NCBI GenBank assembly: GCA_023525975.1 | Contig: CM042022.1 | Coordinates: 67,104,001-67,168,000, forward strand | Direction: 5' to 3' | DNA length: 64,000 nt | DNA from: Smallanthus sonchifolius | Lineage: Eukaryota; Streptophyta; Magnoliopsida; Asterales; Asteraceae | In this document: positions 43,286-54,525 of the stretch, one piece after another | How the letters are laid out: each line of letters starts with the position of its first letter | Position numbering within the stretch: position 1 is the stretch's first letter | The notes under the pieces: generated by a model | Told to the model about the DNA's origin: nothing | Seen by the model: the letters and a program-made list of their open reading frames with translations, nothing else | Databases searched by the model: none | Made by a program: the position numbers and the translations under genes

Positions 43286-45600
43286 TTTTGTTGTTGTATG
43301 CTATCGGGGGCACTATAGTCCTTTTACATTGATTTAACGAACAAAACTAACGATGTTAATGGACTGGATGAAAATGGTTACAAAAATGAAACTATTGGAC
43401 TAAAAAACCATTTTTAAACTTTTCGACTAGAGTAGTTATTTTGACCAAACCTCAGGGGCTAAAACAATAATTTACTCTTTTTTTTAACATACCCATTGCA
43501 ACTCTTGGTTTTGATCTAGCATCTTGCTAGGTCGTTATTAATTACATCGTCTTCGTTCTATAAAAAAATAAAAACTGATTATCAATGATTCTTTATCCTT
43601 AGAACTTTTTAAAAATTATAGTTTCCTAAAAAATCTACTTTTGTTAGTGAAGTTTCTAACTGTTAGATTTATACCCTCAAGACACAACATATGATAACAT
43701 TTTTACTAATATATACTTTTACTAGATCACACCGAGCAATTTTAAGTTTTTGGTTCAACTAGTTACAAGTAAATGATTAGTTTGTAAAATGAACTAGATG
43801 TACAAGAAACTACATAAAACAATCGAAGCAAAAGGACACCACAATACTTAAGCATAAACAATTGGGATTTCATCCCTTCTTTGGGTTATGGCCGAAGACA
43901 AGCATGGGTCTTCCCATGCTTGTTTGATTTGTTTAATTTGTTGTTATACTCTCCAAAGTTTGTTTATTATAAAGTATCAGATAAATCTCTATCCACAAGG
44001 TCTTCTTATCTCCTTTTTGTCGCTCACCTTGTTTAAGGGTGAGAGAATTCATTTTTCGAATAAGTTAAGTGAAGGAAGAAATACTAAAAAGAAAGAACTA
44101 TTGCAGGATTAGGACCTTTGTGTTGGTTCTTTGAGGTATTACATCCATAATTACATACATAGTGTAACATTAAAGAAAGATTCTTGCATACAACAATATA
44201 TATTTTGACAAAGGGCGTCGAATATGTTCTAAAGGTTACAACTCTTATTGATAAGAGAGTTTGAGATGTTTTAAATTATTTGGGTGGAGGGGTGAAACCC
44301 TTCAACCGCTAAGAATCTAAGGATTAGCGAATAAAAACACATTATGTAATGTCACGTCATTTTTACTCTAAACTACTTAAACACAAGGGGTGGTGAACTC
44401 CTAACTATCCTAGCATTTTTTAAATAAAATTCAAAAATATAAAAATACATTAAAGATAAAATTAAAATTAATTAAAAAAATACAACATACAAAATAAAAA
44501 TAAAAATAAAATTAACTAAAAAATAAACTAGCTTTTTTTAAATAAAATTTGAAAACACAATTTAAAAAAACAAAATACATTAACGTTGAAACTAAAATTA
44601 ACTTAAAGAAAAAACTAAAACATAAAAATTATAACTTAATTAAGAATTATTAATATAAAATAATAAATAATAATAAAAGTAAAATTAACTAATAAACTAG
44701 CTTCCTTCCACCCTCACCTGCAACTCACCTCCTCCGCCAATTCAATTACCCAATCGAACCCCTCACGGTTGCGGCGGTGTTACCTCCCATCCTTGACAAC
44801 CCGAGCTCGACCCCTTCCACCCTTATATATCTTTGTTGTTTCTGTTATTGAACATTCTAAATCCATCAAGTCCAACACCATTAAACACCATTTTGCATTT
44901 CCCATTGAACTATGAACAACCAATTTTGATAAAAACAAATTAAAATGTAAAAGAGTATAAAAATCAAGGTAATAGTTCTGTATATTGATTCAACTGTTAC
45001 ATACAAAATAACAATTTGGCCATTGAAGTCGACCATACGGATCAAGAAAATAATGAAAAAGAAAACAATTACACGATAAAGCTATGCTTTACAAAATAAA
45101 ACACCCATCTCCAACCGGCAACCATCCTTCAAACCCTATTTCTATATCATCATCACAAGTTGTGACACTACTTCAACACCTTTAACTTGAAAAACAATGT
45201 GGCTGGACCCTTTTTATATATGAAACAAGAACAAGATTGCGACCCGACTTTGGTGGTAACAAGACACTCATGCATGACTCAAAATTGCTCCCTCCAAATG
45301 AGAGAATTCAAAAAATATATAAAAAATTTGGACAACAGAATGCTGCGGAAAAAATGAAGACACAATATGAATGACGCGGTAAAATGTTTGTAAGCCCCAG
45401 CCCAACTTGAGTAGTAACAGAACAAAAAAAATGAACCCAGTACCAGCTGTCACCAACATGACAGTTGACTTGGACTAATGCAAGACTCAAAATTGACCGA
45501 CTTTATGTGGGCCACCAGGATGAAATTGACAAACCGACTCGACTCACTCATATGCAGGGACGTCTAATTTGAAAGGGTAAAAAGTATGTACCAAAAGGCA
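42665..45600. other. Intergenic region without recognised genes
   Basis: The region has a CT-rich low-complexity tract (about 42725-42800) and an AT dinucleotide run (about 43245-43281). 44400-44700 is strongly A/T-rich with AAATTAAAATA repeats. Short ORFs (for example 43888-44112) show no domain or family likeness. 45000-45600 is probably the 3' UTR and downstream sequence of the importin gene copy. Confidence 0.5.
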
Positions 45601-45606
45601 GGAGGC

Positions 45607-48382
45607 TTAAACAGAAATAGCCCGACTGATGGCCAGCTTGGCCCACTCAGCAGATTCCTTGATCAAATGATCACCTGAGGACAAACATTCGTTCAGGAAG
45701 TCTTTGCTTGAAAGAGATTGCTGAATCAATGACCCGGCATTACTTCCAAGAGTATCAGCTAGATCTCCAAGGACTCCAATCGCAGTTTTCATCACCACAT
45801 CGTCCCTGAAACCATGTCAATAAAGAATAAAGTCAGAAACCAAATAAATTAAGGTACCACCTAAATCGCTTCTGCAACCATATTTGGCACACTGATTGTT
45901 TATTAAAAAAACGATTTGAAAGCGTTTGCCAACCCTCCTGAACTGTAGAAAAATACCCATTTTAACCCGCATATTTTCCTTAATAAGGGAATATGATAGA
46001 TGAAGCATCAAACTTAAAGGCAAATACTCACATGTCTTTCTCCATATACATGAGATCTAGGAACTGAATGATGTGTTGGGCGTAAGGAATCAACAACTGA
46101 GTTTTAGGGGAGTTCTTAAAACCCTGAAAAATCCCTGAATATGCCTCCAATATGCCATTTCTCAAAAGATTGGTGTACTCTATTATTTCATCATCAGCAC
46201 CTGTTGTATGGGCGGATAATTCCGCTACACTCTGGAGCATAGGCATAGCATACATCAAATACTTCTCAAAGTTCTCTCCAATTGCCATTGCAATATCACC
46301 AAAACATGAAAAGATAGGTGGTTTCACTGATCTGTGCAACTGGTTGCTTGAAAGATCTTTAAGAAGTTGAGTCATGATCCCATCACACCATGGCAACATC
46401 TTGTCTTCCAAAGCCCTGCGTATGTCACCTACCACACCCACAGTCACTGCACACACTTGGTACTCTTCAAAGTTCTGAAGACCCATTTCCAGATACTTGT
46501 AAAACTCAGGCATATACTTTGCAAAATCTGAGCCCATTGAATAGGCTAGGGCTCCTATGGCGAGCATTGCTTCTTCATGAACGGTTGCACTTCGACAAGC
46601 AAAAACTCTAAGGAAAAGGTTCATGATTTGATCAGCATATTGCATGAAGGCATACTTAGATGGCTCTGATGATCCTAACTTCTGAATAATCACCTGTAAA
46701 CACCCACACAGAAGGCCTTGTAACTCATTCTGCTTTTGTCTTTCATCAGAAGAAAGGTTATGCTCTTCTAGGGTTTTATGAAGTGACATCATGATAACAG
46801 GAACAAGATGTAACACCATGGAAGTTGTTTCATCTGTAGAACACCTCACAACTTCATTTAAGGTCTCATAAGCAGCAGTCCTTAGTCTAGACTCTCCAGC
46901 ATCATCTCTGTGAGTAACTGTTAACAAAGAGTGGACGATTTCTTGAAAATAGGGCGTCAGGGGGGATGTTTGACCAACATCCTCATAACCTTGTGCAAGA
47001 AAATAGAGGGCCCCACATGCTTTCTCAGCAACGTTTGGAACATCCCTCATGATCTGAAGAAGAACTGTGATGATCTGTTGAGAGTTAGCTGGGGTAATGA
47101 TGGGTGTCTCCATGGCTGAACCATGAAGAAACTCAAATATTCTTCCAAGGGTCCACGCTGTTGTGTCTTTTACATGGTTGTTTGGGTCTTTAGTTAAAGC
47201 TGTAAGCATGAAATTAAGAGCAACATTGACTAGTGGAGCTAACTTATCAGATGATCTCTTTGTCTCCAATCAGGCTTTGTTATATTCTCTTCAATAAAAG
47301 GCATCACAAGTGGAACAATATCATCTCCAACTGTTCTTGCAACCAAACCAAGACATGTGCCCCTACATCTTGATCTTGATTTTCTTCTTGCTTCAACAAT
47401 GTCTCCAACAACATTGGCACAAGTGCAGGAAGAGCTTGTTTTATGAAATAAAAGAAAGGAATATCAGAATCACCAGTAAGATCACCACCATAATCGTCTA
47501 AAATATCTATCTCTTCATCACATATCGAGCTCCAAAATTCAATAGCTTGTAGAGCAACAGGCTCTTCATCTTCTTTCACTGCCTTAGCAGTAATGTTGAA
47601 GATATCCTGCATGTATGGAGCTATTTTCTCATAGTAACTTGATGAGATGGACACCAAACACTCAAAAGCCGCCTGCCTAATTTTCAATTCTGGTGATAAT
47701 GTTGCCTCACAAACAACTTTCATGATATAATCTTGTTCCATATCATTAGAGAAATTTACCTGAGCAAAACTAAGAGCATTATACGATGCCCGTGTAGCAG
47801 CAAGCTTGACATCATTACTACCCTCAGATGGATTCATACCTTGAACTAGAGCTGTAAGTATTTTATTCACATGATCTTGTTCAACAACTTCTGGAGACAC
47901 TTCTTCACACAGATATCCAAGTGTTTCTTAAGTGGCTTGCTTGACATGAACCGGAACTTGGTGAATTTTGATAAAAGTGAACCAATAAGCTCAGGCCATT
48001 GTTTCTGTGGCAACTCTATACCAGCAATTTTAGCTATCACTTGTGAAGCAGTTGACCGTGCCACGTAAACAGGAGAAGATAGAGTCTGCAACAAACACGC
48101 TTTTATCTGTGTCTTAGCACCCACATCTAGTGATAACCATCTCTGAACAAGCTCAAACTTTCTATGTTCTTCTTTTGCATCCAAAGCATTCTTGAGAACT
48201 AAACCAGACAATTTTCGACTGTCAACAGGCTTCTCCTCACTAGCAAGTTCTCCAGAAAGAGATAACAGAAAACCAGCTAGGTTTTGCTCCTGAAATTGCT
48301 TTAAACTTTCTTCAGCATGATTCCGAACAGATCCATCAACTGATTGTGCATTCAACAAAATTTGGGTAACTTCCATTGCCAT
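45607..48382 (-). pseudogene. KPNB1: Importin subunit beta-1 (karyopherin beta 1) gene copy, frame broken
   Basis: Importin beta-1 is a HEAT-repeat receptor that binds importin alpha and carries NLS cargo through nuclear pores. The copy runs from MAMEVTQILLNAQSVDG (ATG at 48380-48382) to AKLAISRAISV and stop at 45607-45609, with the family's order and about its length (roughly 870 residues). A GT-AG intron at 45806-46031 joins KDM and DDVVMKTAIG exactly. Compared with what I know of plant KPNB1 there are four lesions: a one-base loss near 47968, TTA/TTG to TAA at 47928-47930, a 25-base loss near 47356 and a 40-base loss near 47254. Everything else is well conserved, and the introns exclude a processed copy, so it is a recently disabled duplicate. 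The alternative is assembly error. Confidence 0.85.
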
Positions 48383-49410
48383 ATTTTCTTGGCAATCACC
48401 CTTTCGGAGAACTGTTTCATCACAGAATCAACAAGTGATTGTTTAAAACAGAGAACCCAAGTATGCATAACAACAGATAATTCAAATTTGAGGAACTGTC
48501 AAAAGAGATGAAATTGAAGAAACATCACAAAACTTCTGAAAACAAAAGCCAAAACTATTCAATGTTTTAACCTAGGTAGTCAAAGGCGGCGCTAGGCGCA
48601 CTCAAGACGCAAGGCGCTTAAAAAAAATGAGGGCCCAAGACAAGCAAGAGGCACAGTGTAAACAGGCCACTTTTAGTTGTTTTAGATATCTTTTAGGCTA
48701 GTTTAGACTGTTGTTTGGTTTGTTTAGACTATTTTAAACTAATTTATGCCAGTTCAGACAGGTTTTTTGCATACTAAAGCCTGTTCATCACAAAAACTTT
48801 GCGCCTAGGAGCGCGCCTTTGAATAAGGTTTCAACTTCACAGCTTGAAACAGGTTCTATACAAAAACCTTTTAGAAGTTGGATTCAGAAACCAATTAAAC
48901 GTAGGTATCAGGCTCCAATACATAAATTAATTTAACATACGGTCTATTTATATGAGCAAGAAGTAACACAAATAATCAATCCAACTTGAAAACTTCTGAA
49001 AACCTAAAAGTCTCCATGTCCCTATCGGATCGAATCTACTGTAGCTGACGATGGTCCAATACAAACATCAACTGCACATATAACCGACCTAATGGATTTG
49101 AACAACTATACGGCAACTGAAATAGTGACTAACGGCGATTCAAGACTGTTACAGCAGTTGTATCGCAAAGTACACAAAGATCAAGAATAGATCGTATCTA
49201 CAGATGTAAAAACTGAAACAGAAATCGAGTATAAACGAACACCTACCAAAACACATTAAAAAAAAGAAAAAAAGTAAGAACGTGAATTACCAGAGCAATT
49301 AGCGATAAACACTCTCCCCGATATGCGAACAAACGACCAAAAACGGCGCTTCTGGAAACCCTAGAGAGAGGGAGAGAGGGAGAGAGAAGATTGGAACTAC
49401 AAATGCATAC
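48383..49410 (-). other. KPNB1: KPNB1 copy 5' UTR exons and 5' UTR intron
   Basis: On the - strand a leader with CTCTCTCTAGGGTTT and ending TTGCTCTG (49291 to about 49410) is followed by a GTAATT donor at 49290. An acceptor GATGAAACAG ends at 48412, then 29 bases to the ATG. The intron would be 879 bp (48412-49290). A pyrimidine-rich first exon and a long 5' UTR intron are usual in plant housekeeping genes, which supports descent from a real gene. Confidence 0.6.
48581..48821. mobile_element. MITE-like element in the KPNB1 5' UTR intron
   Basis: This is a 241-bp segment with imperfect terminal inverted repeats of about 20 bp (CAAAGGCGGCGCTAGGCGCA and its counterpart GCGCCTAGGAGCGCGCCTTTG). 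The interior is AT-rich with no ORF. No clear target duplication was seen, so its superfamily is not assigned. Confidence 0.55.
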
Positions 49411-49452
49411 CTGTCTCTATAATTATTTATATAGGTATATATATATATATAT

Positions 49453-49665
49453 ATTTTTTTTGAACCGCGTAGGCTTAACCGTCACGTCTCAGCAGGGGAG
49501 GCTCGTACATCAGTCTATTTAAACAACCCCCAAGGAATTCAAAATCTGCAGAGGATGTTTCTAGTTTTTATGAAATACACCTTACAAGATTCGAACCCAT
49601 ACCCTTCACAGAGGGGAAACCCTTTGAAAAAACCTTTCTGACCACCAAGACAGAACCTTGATGCC
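49453..49665 (-). mobile_element. tRNA-derived SINE
   Basis: On the - strand the element begins GGCATCAAGGTTCTG. It carries an A-box-like TCTTGGTGGTCAGAAAGG (49634-49653) and a B-box GGGTTCGAATC (49588-49598), then an unrelated body ending in a short A run (the T8-9 run at 49453-49461 on the + strand). That is the layout of a Pol III SINE. Flanking AT-rich sequence hides any target duplication. Confidence 0.65.
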
Positions 49666-50316
49666 ATTTATATACATATATAATAGAATTCGTTTTGAAG
49701 TAGCTCCTATTCAAAATTTTAACCTAAACATGAATATAAAATCAATATCTATAAGATATAATAGAGTTAACTACATAGAAAGTCTTTTGTGGTATGTTTA
49801 TATTGCAAGTTTGGTATCTAATTTTGAATTATACTCTCGGTTTAGCAGTTTGCTCGAACATAACATGAGGGATCCCTAGAGTGGATGATCGTTGGTTTTT
49901 TGTGTTAAAATTTTTTAAATGATCATTATACCCCTTATAATATTAAAAAAATAACACTAAATTAGTTAATAAATCCTCTTGGACCCGCTTACCCCACCTC
50001 ATTTAAAATAAAAAAAACAATTAATTAAATAAAATGTGGGCCCCACCTCTCACGCACCTCATCTCCCCATTTTTCCTTTGGTAATGCCGACCACCACCTT
50101 TTTCGGCTCGTTTTTTTCCGGTGACGTCGTACCGACAACCTTCGATAACAAATCCTTGTCTATCATTTCATGTCTCAGCCTTGAACCCTCTTCTCCGCTC
50201 CCTCCACTACCTAATTCATTTATCTCGTTGAATAGAAACCAAGATTAGGAATTTGAACACGGTGGCTACATCTTTTGATCAAACAGAGAAATCCATTACA
50301 TAACTAGCATGTTCAT
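49666..50316. other. Intergenic region
   Basis: AT-rich DNA with a CAC/CTC-rich patch near 50036-50220 that gives only a compositional ORF. Nothing further recognised. Confidence 0.4.
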
Positions 50317-50820
50317 TTATGGAATAATTTGAAAACTAGAGAAAAAAAAACATAATGTGGTTATATCCTTTGATCCGGATCGAGCTACAGGTTCATTTAG
50401 AGTAGCTTCTAAGTCAAAATTTTTGTTTTCTTTGATTTTCTGGATACCATCTTCCATATGAATATCTACTACACCTACATTTGCACCTTCAAAAACATCC
50501 ATTCCCTGCAAGTTCTTGTCACCATCATCAAAAGATAAGGGTATATTGGTAGTTCATCTCAAATCAGGGTAAATCATTAAGAACAACCTCTCATTCAACA
50601 TCAACAGATAAACGTCGTTGCTTCGGTAAATCATCTCAAATATGATTAAATCATGGTCCAATCTCCTCTCTACCACTAAATGTTCCTCTACATCGCTCTC
50701 ACTTGATCCACCCTCTTCATCTTCATCCTTTCCAGGAGATATTATTTGAGATCGGCCCCAAATCGGCTCCTCAAAAACAATTTGTGATGGTGAGGATGGT
50801 GATGGTCGCCCCATTTCCAC
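50317..50820 (-). pseudogene. Hypothetical protein remnant, one internal stop
   Basis: On the - strand one frame runs from MEMGRPSPSSPSQIVFEEP (50820) to about 50317, broken by a single TGA at 50554-50556 after MIYPDLR. The likely ancestral codon is TGG. The first half has a Ser/Glu/Asp-rich acidic segment (DEDEEGGSSESD) followed by RLDHDLIIFEMIYRSNDVYLL. The second half is GANVGVVDIHMEDG and a Lys/Glu-rich stretch. I do not recognise the family. A stretch in the same frame (51036-50839) lies upstream after another TGA. A decayed host gene or a captured gene fragment are both possible. Confidence 0.35.
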
Positions 50821-51759
50821 CCTGTTATGTAGATTGATTCACGGGAAGAAGGAAGTTTCCAACGTGGTGCCACGATTACAAAGAGTAGAGAGGTCGAGGG
50901 AGCAATGGTGCAAGTGACTAAGAGAAAAGAGGAGACGACCTGTTCTGGCGACCTGATAGATCTGCCAGACGGGAAGAACTGTCGGAGGGGGCACTAGGGC
51001 TGGGTTGTAGCGTGTCAGGTCTATGGCGGGTTTCAAGCGAGTAGGTAGTCACTGGCGGTACTCTTCTTTGATCGCCGGTGGGAATGAAGGGAGGAGGTGA
51101 GGAAAGAAGATAAAGATGGTGAGAAAAAATATGAAGACGGTGTGTGTGGAATCTAGAGTTTTATTTTTTTTATATTTTATTTTTCAAATTTTATTTTATT
51201 TTTATTAAATTGGCCCCACATGTATTTTTATATTTTGTATTTTAGTAAGGGGTAAAAAAGACATTCACACCGACTTAATAGAAAAACTTAACGTCTGTCT
51301 ATTCTAGAGGTCACCGGTGTTTATTTCAAGCAAACTATTAGACCAAAAGTGTAATTTCTTAAAATTAAGATACCAAACTTACAATATGAACGTACCACTG
51401 GGACATCCGTGCAATTAACTCAATATAATATTAGGTTGGTATCACATATAACGAATTTCTAAAGGTAGAATTCTGAGTTGTCAGTGACATGATTAGCTTT
51501 TGATTCTTTAATAATTTTAGATATAATTGAAAATTTTAATGAACTAAATTATTAAATTTTAATAATAAACAAAGTACGTCATGAAAATCAGTATTTTATG
51601 TTTTTTTAGATTACTTTCAATTCTAAAGTGGGTAACTCTTTATCCATAACTTACAATTCCATATTCCATGCTTGTGCCACCATTTTATATTTTTTTATAA
51701 TGATTATTTTATTATTATATTTAATTTTAAATAGATTTTAAAATATAATATTTTATAAA

Positions 51760-52779
51760 ATGTCGAAAAATATAACGTTGCGACGTGCTTATTTTTATCT
51801 ACGTTTTGGTGTAAGTTTCATTCGAAACGGAGTTTGACGTAATAATGTACAAGTCATCAAATCACAAACGTTAAACGTACGAGTTATCAAAACTGCTTCA
51901 AGGTTTCAAATTTTTCATAGTTTTTTTTGTTTTCCACTTACAACTTTTAAAATATGATGTTTTATAAAATTTCGAATTTGACATTGTGACGTGGCTACTT
52001 TTATCTACGTTTCTACGTGAATTTTCGTAACGTCATTTTTAATCCGATCATTTGTTTTAAACGTTTTTTAAACCATTTGTTTTTTAAACAATTCAATGCT
52101 CATTTCCAAATATACCGTTGCGGGATTCCTCTTTTTTATTTTATCTACGTTATCCGCCGCAACGTGGGCCGTATGAACAGTAACTTGAATTTTTTATTCT
52201 ACTTTTTATTTTTAGTTAAATACAAGTTCTTTCATAAAAAGAAACAAATAGCGTCCCTGGCCCAGTGATTCACGTACGTATACGTACTACAACCCCATCA
52301 GTATCCACATTTCGAACTCGCAGCGGAATACGCCATTTAATAAAAAAAATGAAATGATGTATTCTTACAACTTTTAAACTATGGTGTTTTCTAAAATTTC
52401 GAAATTGACATTGCGACGTACCTATTTTTATTTACGTTTCGACGTGAATTTTCGTAACATTATTTTTAAACCAACCGGTTGTTTTAAACGTTTTTTTAAA
52501 CCTTCTAGCGCCCATCTCAGACACGCCATTACGACGTTTTTCATCTATGTTTAAACCGACCCACCATAATGCGCCGCCGGCGTGCTTATTTTTATCCACG
52601 TTTTGATGTATAAAAAATTCAAATAACTTCACTTTCGTATACAACGAGGTAACTTTTTCATTACTATCGAATATACCGCTACGTGTTTTTTTTAACGTCA
52701 CGTAGAATGTATCGTCACGATTTTGCTATTTTTATCAACGTTTCGAACCCGCCACGGAGCGCGGGTGGTAACCGACTAG
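51760..52779 (+). mobile_element. Helitron-like 3' region with internal degenerate repeats
   Basis: The right end has a short hairpin (ACCCGC / GCGGGT, about 52747-52766) followed within about 10 bases by CTAG at 52776-52779 and then T, the form of a Helitron 3' terminus. Upstream lie at least five degenerate repeats of the type CGACGTGCTTATTTTTATC with TACGTTTCGACGTG (near 51781, 51986, 52414, 52580 and 52716). The 5' TC end was not identified and no replicase/helicase is present, so it would be non-autonomous. Confidence 0.45.
52250..52349 (+). mobile_element. Short SINE-like element
   Basis: The segment begins GCGTCCCTGGCCCAGTGATTC (A-box-like TGGCCCAGTGA), has a B-box-like TTTCGAACTC near 52309, and ends TAATAAAAAAAATG. 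It lies within the Helitron-like region and is short and degenerate. Confidence 0.4.
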
Positions 52780-53750
52780 TTTATTTTATTTTCAATCAAT
52801 GTTTCTAGTACAAGCTAACAATTCAACGACTTGGTATTAATAACTTGAGGGTAAAGATTAGACCATAATATACATATTTGTGACCAATTTAGGGGTATAA
52901 ACAAAGCGAGAGGCTCGTGAGTTACTTAAAAATTGATCAATAAAAGCTTAAAATAAGCCGAACTTAAATGAGCCCCGAGCTCAGGCTTCAAATATGACTC
53001 ATTTATTAGACAAGCCCGAGCCTTATGTACAAAGAGCGTTTAGGTTCATGAGCCTAAACGAACTTAACAAGATACATACACACACATATATATTAGGGTT
53101 CATGAGATAAATCCCTATAAATGAGAAAACTTATAAAACTCATATGGACCAATCATATTAATTTTAAATAATTTTCTATTTTATTATTTATAAGGGTAAA
53201 ATAGGAGTAATCAATATTGTTTATTTTTTGTCAAGTCCTCCTCCCTTTTAAAAAAATGTTAATAACTTTTTTATATATTATTATTATTTTTTAAATTACA
53301 TCAAAAAATCAAGCATGTTTTGACAACTCTTGATTTATCAACAACATGAATCTGGATTGAGAATTCAACAAGTTCTTGATCTAAGTGGTAGAGACGGGTT
53401 GTTATGGTCAAGATCGTCAACAATTAAAAAGTCATAAACAATTGTAGAAAATTAACAATAAAAAATAGATAATGCAATGAAATTGTATTGATAAAATAAT
53501 CACAAATTATATCACAAATCTTTAAAACCTAAGAACACAGAAAGCGTGTTTTTAGTGTGGTTATAAAAATATATATATACATGTTCCTGGTAATGGGTCC
53601 AAAGACTTGACGCCAAATACGAGAGACATAATATATATCTTTAGTAATGTTCGGTTTAGAGTTACACAAAACCATGTTTTAAATTTATAAATTAAAATGA
53701 TAATTTGTAGAACCAAAGACTGATTTTTACCAAATTATTCTAAGTACAAA
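52780..53750. other. AT-rich intergenic region
   Basis: No gene seen. It may hold the start of the copia C 5' LTR, whose left boundary I cannot fix because the 3' LTR is outside the window. Confidence 0.4.
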
Positions 53751-53751
53751 T

Positions 53752-53889
53752 GCTGCTGATAGGCTTATCAGCAGCATTCAGCACATGTTGCTACTGATAG
53801 GCTTATCAGCAGCATTCAACACTTGTTGCTGCTGATAGGCTTATCAGTAGCGTTCAACACAAGTTGCTGCTGATAGGCTTATCAGCAGC
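53752..53889. repeat. Four 38-bp tandem repeats, each a hairpin palindrome, in copia C LTR
   Basis: Units start at 53752, 53790, 53828 and 53866, exactly 38 bp apart. Each has a 24-bp palindrome GCTGCTGATA-GGCT-TATCAGCAGC (10-bp stems, perfect in units 1 and 4) and a 14-bp linker. A half copy follows near 53905. Confidence 0.93.
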
Positions 53890-54203
53890 ATAATTCTCAT
53901 CTCTGCTGCTGATAGCTTTATTATCTGAAGACCAAACGTTGCAGCTGACTATCCATGCGAAGCGCCTCTGACACCTTTCTGCAAAAGCAACTGCCACACT
54001 CCAAGCAGAAGGAACCTCACTGGTGCAACCAATAAAGGACAATGGCGCGCTTCTCCAAGCATGCAAACAATGATGCCTAAGAAGACGTTTCAGTAAAGTT
54101 ATCTAGATTAGCCTTTGCGTGTAATTTAGATTAATAAACAAGATCAACGGCTTGTGTTAGATCTGATCCTTAGAATCAAGGGTCTGTCTTGATTCTAAGT
54201 TAC

Positions 54204-54211
54204 TATATATA
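54204..54211 (+). promoter_or_regulatory. Copia C LTR TATA box
   Basis: TATATATA within CTATATATATC, about 215 bp before the LTR end and 315 bp after the palindrome array. Confidence 0.6.
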
Positions 54212-54423
54212 TCTTGTAAACACTTCAAACAAAGTGTGCCTTAATAGTGATCTTTAATAGTGTCTTGAGAGAGTTTTACTTGTAATCTTGTAATCTCAGA
54301 AGTATAATACAACAGTGCATTTATCAGTATTCTTGTTGTTTACTTGTTTACTTTGTTGGTTGCTATTGTTTCCGCCAATATCAACTAGAATAGAATCACC
54401 TTGTAATCTTACGATCCTACAAG

Positions 54424-54435
54424 TGGTATCAGAGC
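54424..54435 (+). other. Copia C primer-binding site (initiator Met tRNA)
   Basis: TGGTATCAGAGC two bases after the LTR end, as in copia B. Confidence 0.93.
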
Positions 54436-54525
54436 TTTGGCTCAAGATTAAACAAACTAACATTTGTTAAATCACTTTCTGATTCTATTCAAAACTCTAT
54501 TCTTTATCAAGTCACACAAAACAAA

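Larger units (their letters stand above)
53751..54421 (+). repeat. Copia C 5' LTR (left boundary provisional)
   Basis: The right end CCTACA is fixed by the primer-binding site at 54424. The left end is set at TGCTGCTGATAGG by the palindrome array, but it may lie further left. The LTR contains the array and a TATA box at about 54204-54211, upstream of a plausible RNA start. Confidence 0.5.

Noticed and set aside
43888..44112. 74-residue ORF after the AT repeat
   Set aside because: No domain, no homologue recognised, and neighbouring sequence is repetitive and AT-rich.
45268..45490. Small - strand ORFs downstream of the KPNB1 copy
   Set aside because: They overlap one another in different frames in the probable 3' UTR and show no family likeness.
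45607..48382. Functional KPNB1 gene
   Set aside because: A TAA stop plus losses of 1, 25 and 40 bases relative to the conserved family break the frame; no alternative splicing seen would bypass them.
45607..48382. Processed (retroposed) KPNB1 pseudogene
   Set aside because: A consensus GT-AG intron at 45806-46031 and a probable 5' UTR intron are retained, and no poly-A tail or duplication flanks the copy.
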